Origin: Caenorhabditis remanei | Taxonomy: Eukaryota; Nematoda; Chromadorea; Rhabditida; Rhabditidae | Assembly: GCF_010183535.1 (NCBI RefSeq) | Contig: NC_071329.1 | Location: forward strand, 13,826,001 to 13,890,000 | Length of the DNA stretch: 64,000 nt | Direction of reading: 5' to 3' | In this document: piece by piece, positions 1 through 10,407 of the stretch | How positions within the stretch are numbered: position 1 is the first letter of the stretch | How the letters are laid out: each line of letters starts with the position of its first letter | Position numbers and translations under genes: made by a program | The notes under the pieces: model-generated | The model's database searches: none | Told to the model about the DNA's origin: nothing | The model's input: only the letters and a program-made list of their open reading frames with translations

Positions 1-362
1 GTAAATTATGTATAAACCATACAGAAAAAAGGTAGAGCTTCATTTTTACAGTTGACAACTTTTTTATACGGACACTCCCTAGAGAGTTACATATCGTCAA
101 AGTTATTTCTCCGTGAAGTCGACCCACTACAGTGCAAAATAGTGCGATTTTTGAGCTGTCGTCTTAAAATGACCATAACTCTTTAGTGAGTGTTCGTAGA
201 AAAAAGGTGTCAACTACAAACAAAAATGAAGCTCTAATTTTGATCTGTATGATTCATTAAAAACCTGCTAGTTGCGACAATCTGAATTACCATGACTCAC
301 TCTCAAGTTTAGACAATTTCAATTGAAAACGGCCAAAGTTTGCATCTCCTTGCACGGTACTG
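1..362. repeat. Foldback MITE, Tc1-like end, left-truncated
   Basis: Imperfect palindrome whose right end reads TGCACGGTACTG followed by TA. The interior pairs 'gacaacttttttatacggacactccc' -type sequence (split by the centre near 150) with its reverse complement around 190-220. The same family recurs at 4924, 8338, 39049, 45121, 50745 and 52560. The left end lies outside the window. No coding capacity. Confidence 0.75.
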
Positions 363-364
363 TA

Positions 365-796
365 AGAGAGGAGGACAGAATCAATTAAGTCAATCAATCC
401 CCGGTAACCAGCAAGAAAAAAGAAAAAATTTTGAGAATCGAAAAGTTGCAGCAAACATCAAAGCCCTCGCCGACTTGCAGCAACGAAAGAAATCGGAACA
501 AAAAAAGAAGGGAAACGGAAATTGGAGAGAACGTTTGACAGTTGGGAGAGAAAGTAACTGATAAAGAGAAGAGGAATGGAGTATTATCTTACACAAACTG
601 ATTAACATGGTATAGGCTATGTTTGTCTTCATGGTCACAAAGTTCATGAGTAAATGGACAAGTGGTAATTGGATGTTGTAAAGAATGAACTTTTTCATAA
701 CTGGAGGACGAAAAGAGAAACCACAACACATGTGTACCAGAAATTAAGAGGTCTGTCAAGTGCGCTCTAATTGAAATATGATATTGAAAATCCCAA
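365..796. other. Spacer without recognisable gene
   Basis: Purine-rich spacer. Short open frames exist on both strands but lack splice signals, codon bias or recognisable motifs. I see nothing functional. Confidence 0.5.
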
Positions 797-910
797 AAGA
801 TGAGGTCAGGGCTACCAATGCAGCCGCGCTCTATTGACAAAAATGGTACTTTTTTGCGTCCGTTCCTGTCAATAAAGCGCGGTTGCATTGGTAGTCCTTG
901 CCTCATCGTG
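797..910. repeat. Short foldback MITE (GATGAG... ends)
   Basis: A 114-bp hairpin: the left arm GATGAGGTCAGGGCTACCAA pairs with the right arm ending CCTTGCCTCATCGTG. Both arms carry a GCGCTCTATTGAC-like core. A longer copy with the same ends lies at 38566-38759 in an intron. Confidence 0.75.
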
Positions 911-930
911 CAACTATGTTATCGTATTCT

Positions 931-2150
931 CAATATAAGACGGTCAAAATTTCAAAATTTTTTGCTAGCGATTATATTTTATTAAAAATTGAGAAACTCT
1001 GTACTAGCACATATTCATTTCTCAGCTTTGATTCCGTTGAAATATGTGTGAAAAATATCATGTAAGCACAAATCTGCTTCACTTTTGTCTGTTCACGTCA
1101 TTTTCTGTTCTTTTTTCAAAGTTTATTCGAAAGTACAGAATCGGTATGGATACCGGTTCTGTACCAAGAAACTCCTCCAGATTTGGTATTCATACCTATT
1201 CTGTACTCTGCATAAAAGATCACGTGAAAAAAGTTTTTTCTCCAAGTTTATTCGAAAGTACAGAATCGGTATCGATACCAATTCTGTACCATTGTAAGTT
1301 CTGTATAAAAGGTCACGTGAAGAATTGAAAATCTACAATTTCAAAGTGTCAAATTTTATTTATGATTATTTTCGCTTACGTGGATTCAAATTTGATTTTC
1401 AACTAGTGGATAAACTGGCCAAAATGACAATTTTTGAGGAAAAGTTACCTAGATTCTGTAATTTGATTTTGATCAACTTCACCTTTTCTTATTCAACAAC
1501 ATTAAAAACGTCCGTTTTAATGAAATTTGCATAAAAAGGTTTGAAAATGTGTTTTCTTTTTAAATAAGAGAAGGTAAAGTAAGTTGATCAAAACCTAATT
1601 ACAGAATCTAGGTAACTTTTCCTCAAAAATTGTCATTTTGGTGAGTTTATCCACTTGATGAACATCAAATTTGAATCCACGTAAGCGAAAATAATCATAA
1701 ATAAAATTTGACACTTTGAAATGGTGGATTTTCAATTTTTCACGTGACCTTTTATACAGAACTTACAATGCTGTTGTTTGGTACAAAATCGGTATCGATA
1801 CCGTTTCTGTACTTTCGAATAAACTTGGAGAAAACTTTTTTCACGTGATCTTTTATGCAGAGTACAGAATAGGTATGAATACCAAATCTGGAGGAATTTC
1901 TTGGTACAAAATCGGTATCCATACCGATTCTGTACTTTTGAATAAACTTTGAAAAAAGAACAGAAAATGACGTGAACAGACAAAAGTGGAAAACTCTGTG
2001 CTTCACGTGCAACTTTTTCTAGCAATTGCCAGTTTATTGCAAAATCGTTCAAATTCAGGGAAATGCTGTATTTTCAGTACAGATTACTCACAGAAAACCA
2101 TTTTTCAACTAGCTAGCAAAAAATTTTGAAATTCCAACCGTCTTATATTG
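931..2150. repeat. 1.2-kb near-perfect palindrome (foldback element)
   Basis: The left end CAATATAAGACGGTCAAAAT is the inverse of the right end finishing ACCGTCTTATATTG. The arms stay complementary to a centre near 1540, including the block around 1380-1480 and its mirror at 1600-1690. Open frames inside are mirror images of each other and have no protein features. It looks like a non-autonomous foldback transposon. Arm similarity is high enough to suggest a fairly recent insertion. Confidence 0.8.
1133..1935. repeat. Nested 32-bp palindromic motifs inside the palindrome
   Basis: Small palindromes starting and ending in GTAC, built around CGGTATCGATACCG-like centres, occur at 1133-1164, 1258-1289, 1781-1812 and 1904-1935. 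More degenerate copies lie near 1178-1205 and 1862-1890. They are spaced symmetrically about the centre of the large palindrome and separated by a repeated CACGTGA motif. Confidence 0.7.
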
Positions 2151-3117
2151 TTTTTGATCTACCAGAAAGAAGAAATCTAATAAAGTTGGTCAATCTACAC
2201 AAAAATGAAAAGTGCCATCAGAAGGCCATCAGAAGTAACAAAAAAGTTCCCTCCTTAGCATGGAAGTTGGGACAAAAGACAGAGAGTATTGACATTGAGT
2301 CATGATTAGAATTTGTCGAGTAAAGAGTCAAAAAATGGTCAGTACCAAATGGTGTCAGACCAGAGGAAACTGCCGGACGGGATCAGGAGAGTTGCGCACA
2401 GTTCGGTAGATTAAAAAGTTATATCAATTGGAAGATGATGAACAGAAACGAAAGAGTCTTCCAGGAGAGGAACAGAGAAGAGGAACAGAGAAAAAAAGAG
2501 GAAATAAAAAATAAAAACAAAAATCCATAAAGATGTCAAGAAACAGAGAAACGGGAGCGAAGACAGTGTAACAAAAATGTTTCGAGAGTTTCTTCGTTCA
2601 ATGGGGTCATACAATGTCAACATTAAATTACGAAGAAGGAATCGAAAAAAAGTGTAACTTTGGTATTTAGGGAAGGTGGGACTAATGAGAGATGAATATG
2701 ATCTGGAACAAACGTACTGTAGATAAATGAGAAATGAGTAGGTCAGTAGATACATTTGGACAGAGAATTAGAACGGAGTAATAAACGGAGTAGGGTTGAT
2801 CAAAAATAGGGTAGATCAAAACGTGAACGGTGTAGAGTAGATCAAAAATGATTGAACGAGAGCTGCAGGAATAGAAATAAGAATAATAAACAAAGAGTTG
2901 TTAATTCAGTGAATATCAGTTTGCATCAAGAAGTAAAATATTCTTAAATTTTGAAACTAAGAAACAGAAGCAACATAAATGTCACTGGACAATTCCACGA
3001 AATATTGTTTCCGCGATGGGTCATGCAATGTCGACAACATGCATCAACATGAGAAAACTTCAACATGCGTCACCATGAACAGTGGGAATTTCCGGAGCGT
3101 AAAATATGAGGTTTTGT
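2151..3117. other. Spacer without recognisable gene
   Basis: No credible exons. Around 2780-2850 there is a short run of repeated 'gtagatcaaaa' units. Nothing else noted. Confidence 0.5.
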
Positions 3118-4060
3118 CTTGCTCACGAATCAGGACATTTCTAAACCAGCCGTTTCGAAATCGGAAGTTTTGAAACCGGCCGTTTCGCAACGGGACGTTT
3201 TGAAACAGTCCCGAAATGTCCGAATTCGAAATGACCGGTTGCGAAGTGTCCGGTTTCGAAGTGTCTGGTTTCAAAATGTCCGGTTGCGGAACGTCCGGAC
3301 GTTTTGAAACCGTGACGTTTTGGAACCGGACGCTTTGAAACCGCACCGAAATGTCTTGTTTTGAAATATCCGGTATCAAAACGTCCGGTTGCGAGACGTC
3401 CGGTTTCAAAACGTCCGGTTGCGAGACGTCCGGTTTCGAAACGTCACGGTTGCGAAATGTCCGGTTTTGAAATGTCACGGTTGTGAAACGTCACGGTTTC
3501 GAAACTCCACGGTTTCGAAACGTCACGGTTGCGAAATGTCCGGTTTTGAAATGTCACGGTTGTGAAACGTCACGGTTGCGAAATGTCCGGTTTTGAAATA
3601 TCACGGTTGCGAAACGTCACGGTTTCGAAACGTCACTGTTTCGAAATGTCACGGTTTCGAAACGTCACGGTTGCGAAACGTCACGGTTTCGAAACGTCAC
3701 GGTTTCGAAATGTCACGGTTTCGAAATGTCACGGTTTCGAAGAGTCACAGTTTCGAAATGTCATGGTTTCGAAATGTCACGGTTTCGAAACGTCACGGTT
3801 GCGAAACGTCACGGTTTCGAAATGTCACGGTTTTGAAATGTCCGGTTTCGAAATGTCACGGTTTCGAAATGTCACGGTTCCGAGGTGTCCGGTTTCGAAA
3901 TGTCCGGTTTCGAAACGTCACGGTTTCGAAACTTCACGGTTGCGAAATGTCACGGTTTCGAAGAGTCACGGTTTCGAAATGTCACGTTTTCGAAATGTCA
4001 CGGTTTTGAAATGTCCGGTTTCGAAATGTCACGGTTTCGAAATGTCCGAAACGTAACATA
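3118..4060. repeat. 16-bp satellite array with TTCGAA cores
   Basis: About 0.9 kb of a 16-bp unit, TGTCACGGTTTCGAAA and variants (TGTCCGG, ACGTCAC, GTTGCG). The 16-bp period is coprime to 3, so three units encode a 16-residue repeat (Arg-Asn-Val-Thr-Val-Ser-Lys type) and long frames stay open on both strands. These frames are by-products of the array, not evidence for a gene. The left edge carries the sequence GCTCACGAATCAGGACATTT, also found inverted beside the array at 6150-6390. Confidence 0.85.
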
Positions 4061-4607
4061 GGAAACGTAACATAGAAGGTCTGAACATTTCTGGAGTAAA
4101 TGTTAGCTGAATAATTCAGAAATTGGAAAACTAACTGGAAGAGAAAGATTTTTCAGAAGGTTCTGATATTTTCACTCTTCTCAAGTTGGATTTCCCATTC
4201 CGAAACTTTCAGAAAACATGAATTCGAGAAACATTCGGTACCCAACACATACACACACATACATGCAAAAGCATCGATAAGATCATGACCGATGACGTCA
4301 CGCATCACCGGGCAATCACTTCTTACCGAAAATCGGATATTGTCTCACCTGTATCAGTTCACAAATAGTTCCAAGTGTCGATTGTATTAGGTAAAGTAAA
4401 TCAGTTCGAAGCTGCTTATTGAGTTTTACGAATAGATAAGCGGCATGTCGATTGGAACTCGAGGATCACTGTAAGTGTGGCATTAGATATTTGATATGGA
4501 TTCATGGAAAGAGACTGTGGGGCAAGGGGTGCAACATGGGGAGACGCTATAGAATGAAGTAGTTGAGTTGGAGAGGGGTACTAGTACCGGTACTGTAGTC
4601 TAAGGTT
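4061..4607. other. Spacer; contains a CRE-like palindrome
   Basis: No gene seen. Notable short sites are an ACACATACACACACATACA run near 4245 and a perfect TGACGTCA palindrome at 4293-4300, close to a GATAAG site. Their relevance is unknown because no promoter is evident nearby. Confidence 0.4.
4293..4300. promoter_or_regulatory. CRE-like TGACGTCA site
   Basis: Perfect 8-bp palindrome matching the CREB/ATF consensus. No adjacent gene start is visible, so function is only possible, not shown. Confidence 0.25.
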
Positions 4608-4741
4608 ACTGTGTAAGACCGACACGCGTTTTACCGAAACCGAAGAAAATTATGTGCGAAAGTGAGAGATTCAGAGAAAAAGAGATATTTTTCAAGGGAA
4701 TTTCGGTAAAGCGCAGTTGTAAGAACGTTCCCGCACTAACA
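4608..4741. repeat. TTA/TAA-type MITE (GCGCTCTACCGAAAC family)
   Basis: Foldback of about 134 bp. The left arm contains CGTTTTACCGAAACCGAAGA; the right arm contains TTTCGGTAAAGCGCAGTTGTAAG. It is a diverged member of a family with about ten copies in this window whose intact ends read TTAGC...GCTAA. Confidence 0.65.
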
Positions 4742-4923
4742 GCCAAATGGAATAGTAGTACAATTTGCACTATGTATAAGAACGGAGACCATTAAAAACC
4801 GGTTTCTCCCATTACGGATGTCAACGAACACAGTATTTGCTGAACAAAAAAAAGAGACGGAAGATTAAAATCGGAACTTTCCAAATATCATAAAGTCTGA
4901 CTATGAGAAAGTAAGTACAAATA

Positions 4924-5317
4924 CAGTACCGTGCAGTAAGGGTGTTACGGTATCCCTGATTGTCCCACAAAGTAAAATTTTAATGGATCATACAGTTCAA
5001 AGGTAGAGCTTCATTTTTGTAGTTGATAACTTTTTTGTACGAACACTCCCTAGAGAATTATAGTCATTTTAAGGGGACAGCTCAAAAATCATTTGCTCCG
5101 ACGATTTGAGGGAGAAATTACCTTTTCGATATGTAACTTGCTAGAGAGTGTCTCTACAAAAAAGTTGTCAACTACAAAAATGAAGTTCTACTTTTGATCT
5201 ATATGATTCATCAAAAACCTAATAGGTGGGACACTCAGAATTACCATGACACACCCTCAAAGTTAGACAATTTCAACTGAAAACGGTCAAAGTTCGTGTA
5301 TTTTTTGCACGGCACTG
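4924..5317. mobile_element. Complete Tc1-ended foldback MITE
   Basis: Begins CAGTACCGTGCAGTAAG and ends TTGCACGGCACTG, flanked by TA on both sides, as expected for a Tc1/mariner-mobilised element. Palindromic interior, no coding capacity. Family relatives end in CAGTACCGGTCAAAAAGATA, which resembles the published Tc1 terminus. Confidence 0.8.
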
Positions 5318-6149
5318 TACACTTTGTCGACATGAGAGTGATAAAAACCGTAGACGAAACAACTAAACTCAATTTAATCAATGTTCTCAAAACCTTCTCT
5401 CTCAAAAACCCAATGCAAACAACTGTTGCAACTTCTGCTGCAGAAAAAATCAGCGCCAAGTGAGAGAGGTTGGCAGAGAGAAAGTAGGAAGCAGAGGTCG
5501 TTGCATGTTGACACTTGCTTTCATCTGAAACATGTGGCGTTTTTCGCCCGTCACAATTGAATCGATTACTGATTTCGTTCTCTAGTCTCTAGAAACTTTT
5601 TCAGTGGGCGGACGCAGTTGGCGTGAAATGTTGCCTGGTAGTGCTAGGTTCTGAGTCCGGATGTCAACAAACATTTGTTTTCACAAATGGAGAAAAAACG
5701 TTATCACGGCAGAAAAATTGAGGAGAGCCAGTTGGAAAAACAAGATGAAGGAGGAAATCTTGGTGGACAAATGTGAAAAACAGCCGGGATTAATGGAGGG
5801 TGGCACCTTCTTACACACACCTTAGAATTCGTATTAATTTTTATGTACTTCATCCAGAAGGGAATTAAAATTAGTGTAAAGTGAAGTTGAGAAAATAAAA
5901 CTTTTTGGAGCAAAAAGTGTTAAATTTAAATTTGCTTTTTGTCAAAGTGTGAAAATTGGGAAAGACCCAAAATCGTAATCGTAAAGAAGAAATATTGGAT
6001 TTTGAAACATCAGGCCTTGGCAGATGGCCGGTGCGGACGGATTAGAATCAGATTCCTAAGTTTGACAGGCGTCGTCCTTGAGGAACAAGATTAATTGCCT
6101 TTGTGTCTCAAACAAAATGTATCATCCTTAGTTTCGGTCTTCAAAATTT
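5318..6149. other. Spacer without recognisable gene
   Basis: No splice-supported exons or RNA genes recognised. Confidence 0.45.
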
Positions 6150-6390
6150 TTAGAACCGGACACTTTGAAAAGGGACATCTTGGAACCGGGAAATTTCGAA
6201 ACCGGACATTTCGTAACCGTGACATTTCGAAACCGTGATTTTCGAAACCGGACATTTCAAAACCGGACATTTCGCATTCGTACGTTTTGGAACCGGACGC
6301 TTTGAAACAGTTCCGAAATATCCGGTTTCGAAATGACCGGTTGTGGAATGCCCGGTTGCGAAACGTCCGGATTCGTGAGCAAGACTTTTT
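6150..6390. repeat. Inverted second array of the 16-bp satellite
   Basis: Units of the CCGGACATTTCGAAA type run for about 240 bp and finish with GTCCGGATTCGTGAGCAAGA, the inverse of the left border of the 3118-4060 array. The shared border suggests both arrays derive from one element with a defined end. Confidence 0.75.
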
Positions 6391-6671
6391 ACCGGTAAAT
6401 TTTTCGGTATCGTCGAATTTACTGGTTTTTGAAAAAATGTGCCTAAAATTGATATGGCGGTCATTTGAAAAGATTGTGTTCCCAAGAAGAAATGATTGCA
6501 TCAGAAAATTAGTTTATCGGATAGCCAGAATTAGGTAATTATGATCGAGATAGCATGTCAGATGAATGATGGATAAAGAGTTATATGAATGTGTACCAAA
6601 GAAAGGGAATAGAGCAGATCTGTACGGAATTCCAAATTCCGAAAATAGAAAAAAAACATTCCGTACAACTA

Positions 6672-6811
6672 TTAGCGCAGCCGAGTTTTTACCACTGCGC
6701 CCCACCAAAATCCTCTTGAGAATTGTCACTATTTCTCTGCGTCTCTCAATTCCTCACCTTAATTCCCTAAGTTTCAGTAGAGCGCAGTTGTAAGAAGAGT
6801 GTGGTGCTAAT
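6672..6811. repeat. TTA/TAA-type MITE
   Basis: Left end TTAGCGCAGCCGAG, right end GTGTGGTGCTAA. The arms contain CACTGCGCCCCACC and GTAGAGCGCAGTTGTAAG. Same family as 9668-9807. Confidence 0.7.
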
Positions 6812-8337
6812 ATGAAATAGAAATGTGTCTTCCTAGAAAACAAGGCTGCTGTCAATCTCATTGAAGGGGTAATTAGTGTATTGGAATCACGTGATTGAAC
6901 AGGACACAGTGACGACAAGGACAGTTTCGTACGTGGACACTAGTTGACAGGTTAGTGTTTGCGCATGGTGAACATAGACATAACCTCACAAATGGTTAGT
7001 TTCAGACAGGACAAAATTTTTAACAAGCAAGTATAGCTTTCAAAGAATGATATGAATAAGAGTTTTGAGTGGAAGTGGCAAGTAGAAAACAAGACTGGAT
7101 GAATCAGAAAGAAAAAACAAGATTAAGATGATTCTATACTGGAAAATAAGAAAAATAATGACGGAAGCAGGAAAAAGCATAAAAACATATTTTCAAGAAA
7201 GCTTATCAAGGTGGAGTATTCATGACAACTGCGCTAAAAAAATCGAAAACTGGAAAAAAGGAGAAAAAGGAAATCGATGTGAAGAAGATGGTATAGAAAA
7301 AAGTATTGTCTGGAACGATGATTCATGAGAAAAAAGAGAAAAAAGGCAACATCGATATTAAAAAGTTTTCGATTTCTAAAAGAAAAAATGAAACATACGA
7401 AGATCAATAAACCTTCTCGAATGTTCTCCTGGAATTCCCAGAACCCACTCTCCAATTTTCTCACCAACATTTCTTGGCAAACGAACGGAGTGTGTGCAGA
7501 GATATTACTGTGTACGACGACAGCTGACCTCTGCCTATTTTTTCATCTCTGACACTCTCTCTTCCCGTTTTTTTTTCTGCTATGATGTGGCATCAATGTC
7601 TTTTCCGTCTTCTTTTTTTCTTCTTGCTATTTTCGCACCTCATTAAAAATGTGCGTGTCAAACTTTTGTTGTACTCTTCTTTCCCTCAAAAACTTATGTG
7701 GACTAACATGCACTTGCATCAAAAGACAAAAGATTATTTACTTGATAAAGTGCGAAAAAAAGTGAAAAATTCGTTTTGGTGTAGACTGATAAGAAGTGGA
7801 AAAGAGTAGATGAGATGATAGAGACGCTTATGTACTTTTGTTTCGTATTTATTGATTGAATCCACTCTCCCACTGATAACAACTCTTAATTGGTTAAAAC
7901 GGGAGTGTAAGCGGGAAATGAGAAAAAAAGGAGAAATGTGAACTAGTCGTAGGTGGATGACGATGGCTGGAGGAATGGAGAGGTTGGTCGGATTACAACG
8001 TAAAAAAAACTTTCGTCGGTACCCGCTTTTGTGACCAATAACCGACGGATGTAGTAAAGTGAGTATTGGAGCAATAAGAAGTTGTGCAAGATCTCTTGGG
8101 CAGACTTTATCGAATGAAGAATTACACTCCTGCGAGCAGAATGAAAAAAAAACGTTCCCATACCATTCAATTGAAAAAGTGTTTGTTTAGCAGGTATCAA
8201 AATTGATTTTGGGTTTGTTGACATTCAAAAATTGATGGAAAATTCTGGAACATCCTACACAGATCTGGGAGCTTTTGATATTTGAACACAGAAAATATAA
8301 ATCCGTTCTTCATATCTCATGGATGTACAGAACTGGC
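6812..8337. other. Spacer without recognisable gene
   Basis: AT-rich spacer with purine and T-rich runs. A 93-residue minus-strand frame at 7943-8224 shows no motif and is not accepted as a gene. Confidence 0.4.
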
Positions 8338-8779
8338 CATAAATAATGCGACGTTTGCAGTTTTTAGTTGAAAATGGTCAACTTTATAAGTGTGGAACGG
8401 CCTTCCTGGTGGTATCACAATATCGATTGTTTATGGAGGGTATAGATAATAAGTAGAACTTCATTTTTGTGGGTGACAACATTTTTGTACGGGCAAATCC
8501 TAAAAAGTTACGTATCGACAAAGTAATTTACCCCTCAAATCGACCCATTTCAGAGCAAAATAGTGCGATTTTTGACCTGTTGACTTAAAATGTCCATAAC
8601 TCTCTAGGGAGTGTCCGTACAAAAAAGTTGTCAATTACAAAAATAAAGTTCTGCTTGTGATCTATACACTCTATAAACAATCCGGATTGTGGTATCATCA
8701 GCGAGGCCGTTTCACACTCTCAAAGTTGGACAATTTCAACTGAAAACGGCCAAAGTCCGTAATCTTTTGACCGGTACTG
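8338..8779. mobile_element. Tc1-ended foldback MITE
   Basis: Starts CAGAACTGGCCATAAATAAT and ends TTTTGACCGGTACTG, flanked by TA. The interior is palindromic and shares the 'tccctaaagagttatggac' style arms (in both directions) with the family. No coding capacity. Confidence 0.75.
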
Positions 8780-9667
8780 TAGAATAAAGCCGAGTTAATA
8801 TACACTTTCTTATTCAACTTTTCAAACAGCTTCTCCCACTAACTAAATTCTCATAAACACTGTAGAACAGTTGGTATCATTTACATTATTCATGACATCT
8901 GCTATGTTATAACTTTCGATTTATGCTAACCATTTTGAAACAGCTGACATGGTACAAACCCACACAGAAATGTGTTCCAAGTGGCATGTCAAAAAAATAT
9001 TGAAGGGCTGCCAGAATTTCGGAACCAAGAAACTGGAGAACTGGAGAACTAAACGGAGCACAAGTTCAACTCACTCCGCACTCTATCTCTCACAGCAAAA
9101 AAAGAGAAATAGGGAATTGGAAAAGAGAGATTCTACTGGGAAAAGGGAGAGAGAAAGAAGCTTGTCTCGTGCCAGTGTTCACAAAAAAGAGGACGGAAAG
9201 GAGCATTTCTTTCGTTTTCTTTTTTGCACTGCTCAATGGCTGACTGACTGCATACAAAAAATTCAAGAAAAACTGATGGGCTCAAAATCTAATTTGAAAA
9301 TGACACAGATCAATGAGATCTGAAGTTTATGACGATATCAGAAAAGAAACAAAAGTGCATGACTAATCTATCTTCTCAACTATTCATTTGAGCCGTATTG
9401 ATGGATTAGGCTGACACCTCCAACACGCAAAAAAGAAACCTTATCTCTTTAGCGAAAACTGCGGAGGAAGGACATGAATGTGTGTGTGCTTGTGTAACAT
9501 TCGGAAGTGAAAAAAAAGAAGAAAGAAAAAAAGGTCCCCCTTTTAAAGGGAGTCATTTTTTTAGGGAACGCAACAAACCGATGTATCAACTGGAGGGAAG
9601 AAGTTCTTTCGAATAATTTTGAGTTCCAGGGGAGTTGTGAAGTACTTGAAAATTATTCACGATGTTA
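8780..9667. other. Spacer without recognisable gene
   Basis: A 124-codon plus frame (8949-9323) is lysine- and arginine-rich low complexity without splice signals or motifs. No gene is called. Confidence 0.4.
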
Positions 9668-9807
9668 TTAGCACGGCACATTTCTTACAACCGCGCTCTA
9701 ACGAAACCGAAAAAAACAATGTGCGAAATTGAGAGACTCAGCGAAAAAGATACACTTTTCAAGGGTATTTCGGTGGAGCGCAGTTGTAAGAACTGTGCCG
9801 AGCTAAT
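9668..9807. repeat. TTA/TAA-type MITE, well-preserved copy
   Basis: 140-bp foldback from TTAGCACGGCACATTTCTTA to GAACTGTGCCGAGCTAA. The arms hold CCGCGCTCTAACGAAACC and its inverse. The 3-bp TTA/TAA target-like ends suggest PIF/Harbinger-type mobilisation, which is an inference from the ends only. Confidence 0.75.
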
Positions 9808-10252
9808 ATACTGACTACTGCTTTTCTCTCTTCTTTTAGGGAAGGATCACGGGTCAAGATGGAGTTCCAGGTCGAGATATATATCACTAGAACGGAAAAT
9901 TTACGTTGATTTCAAATCTGTATTCTGTTTTTGCGGACCGATCTCGTGAAAAAAGTTATTCGCGTTTTTGTGGCTTCTCAGTGCAAAAATGGGCATTTTC
10001 AAGACTCACAAAATTAACGTTATTCTTATTTTTTGTATTTTTTAAAGTTTTGTACGTATAAGCACGGATGTAAAAATGATTTTGCAAAGTTTAATTTCAT
10101 AATTTGTTTTCGGAAAATTTTTTGTGAAGTTTCTTAAATTTGCAAAAATGACGCATCTACAAAAAACGTGTCTGGAAATTTTGAAAATACACATACATCT
10201 TTGAAAAATTTGAAAAAAATAAGAACAACGTTAATTTTGTGAGTCTTGAAAT

Positions 10253-10398
10253 TGTTACGTTTGTGGAATCGAGCCGTAAGCGAGTTATTAAGAACAGGTT
10301 TATTTACAAACTGATTTCCATAGGAAATAACAAGTTCAATAAGTAGAGCACGTGAACTAGGGTGCTAGGCCAGGTTTCTATATCTCACGGATATAACA
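10253..10398 (-). repeat. 3' LTR
   Basis: 146-bp direct repeat, ends TG...CA, 3' relative to gag. Ends in ATATAACA where the other copy has TTTAACA-type sequence. Confidence 0.9.
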
Positions 10399-10407
10399 TC
10401 TCTCCTT

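Noticed and set aside
1044..2052. Overlapping frames inside the 1.2-kb palindrome
   Set aside because: Mirror-image frames in both arms; product of the inverted repeat.
3044..4056. Long open frames with RFRNVTVSK-type repeats
   Set aside because: They follow entirely from the 16-bp satellite and occur on both strands in several frames; no start context, splice signals or unique sequence.
7943..8224. 93-residue minus frame
   Set aside because: No splice signals, motif or neighbouring exon; composition typical of chance frames.
8949..9323. 124-residue plus frame rich in Lys, Arg and Glu
   Set aside because: Low complexity from purine-rich DNA, no intron or motif support.
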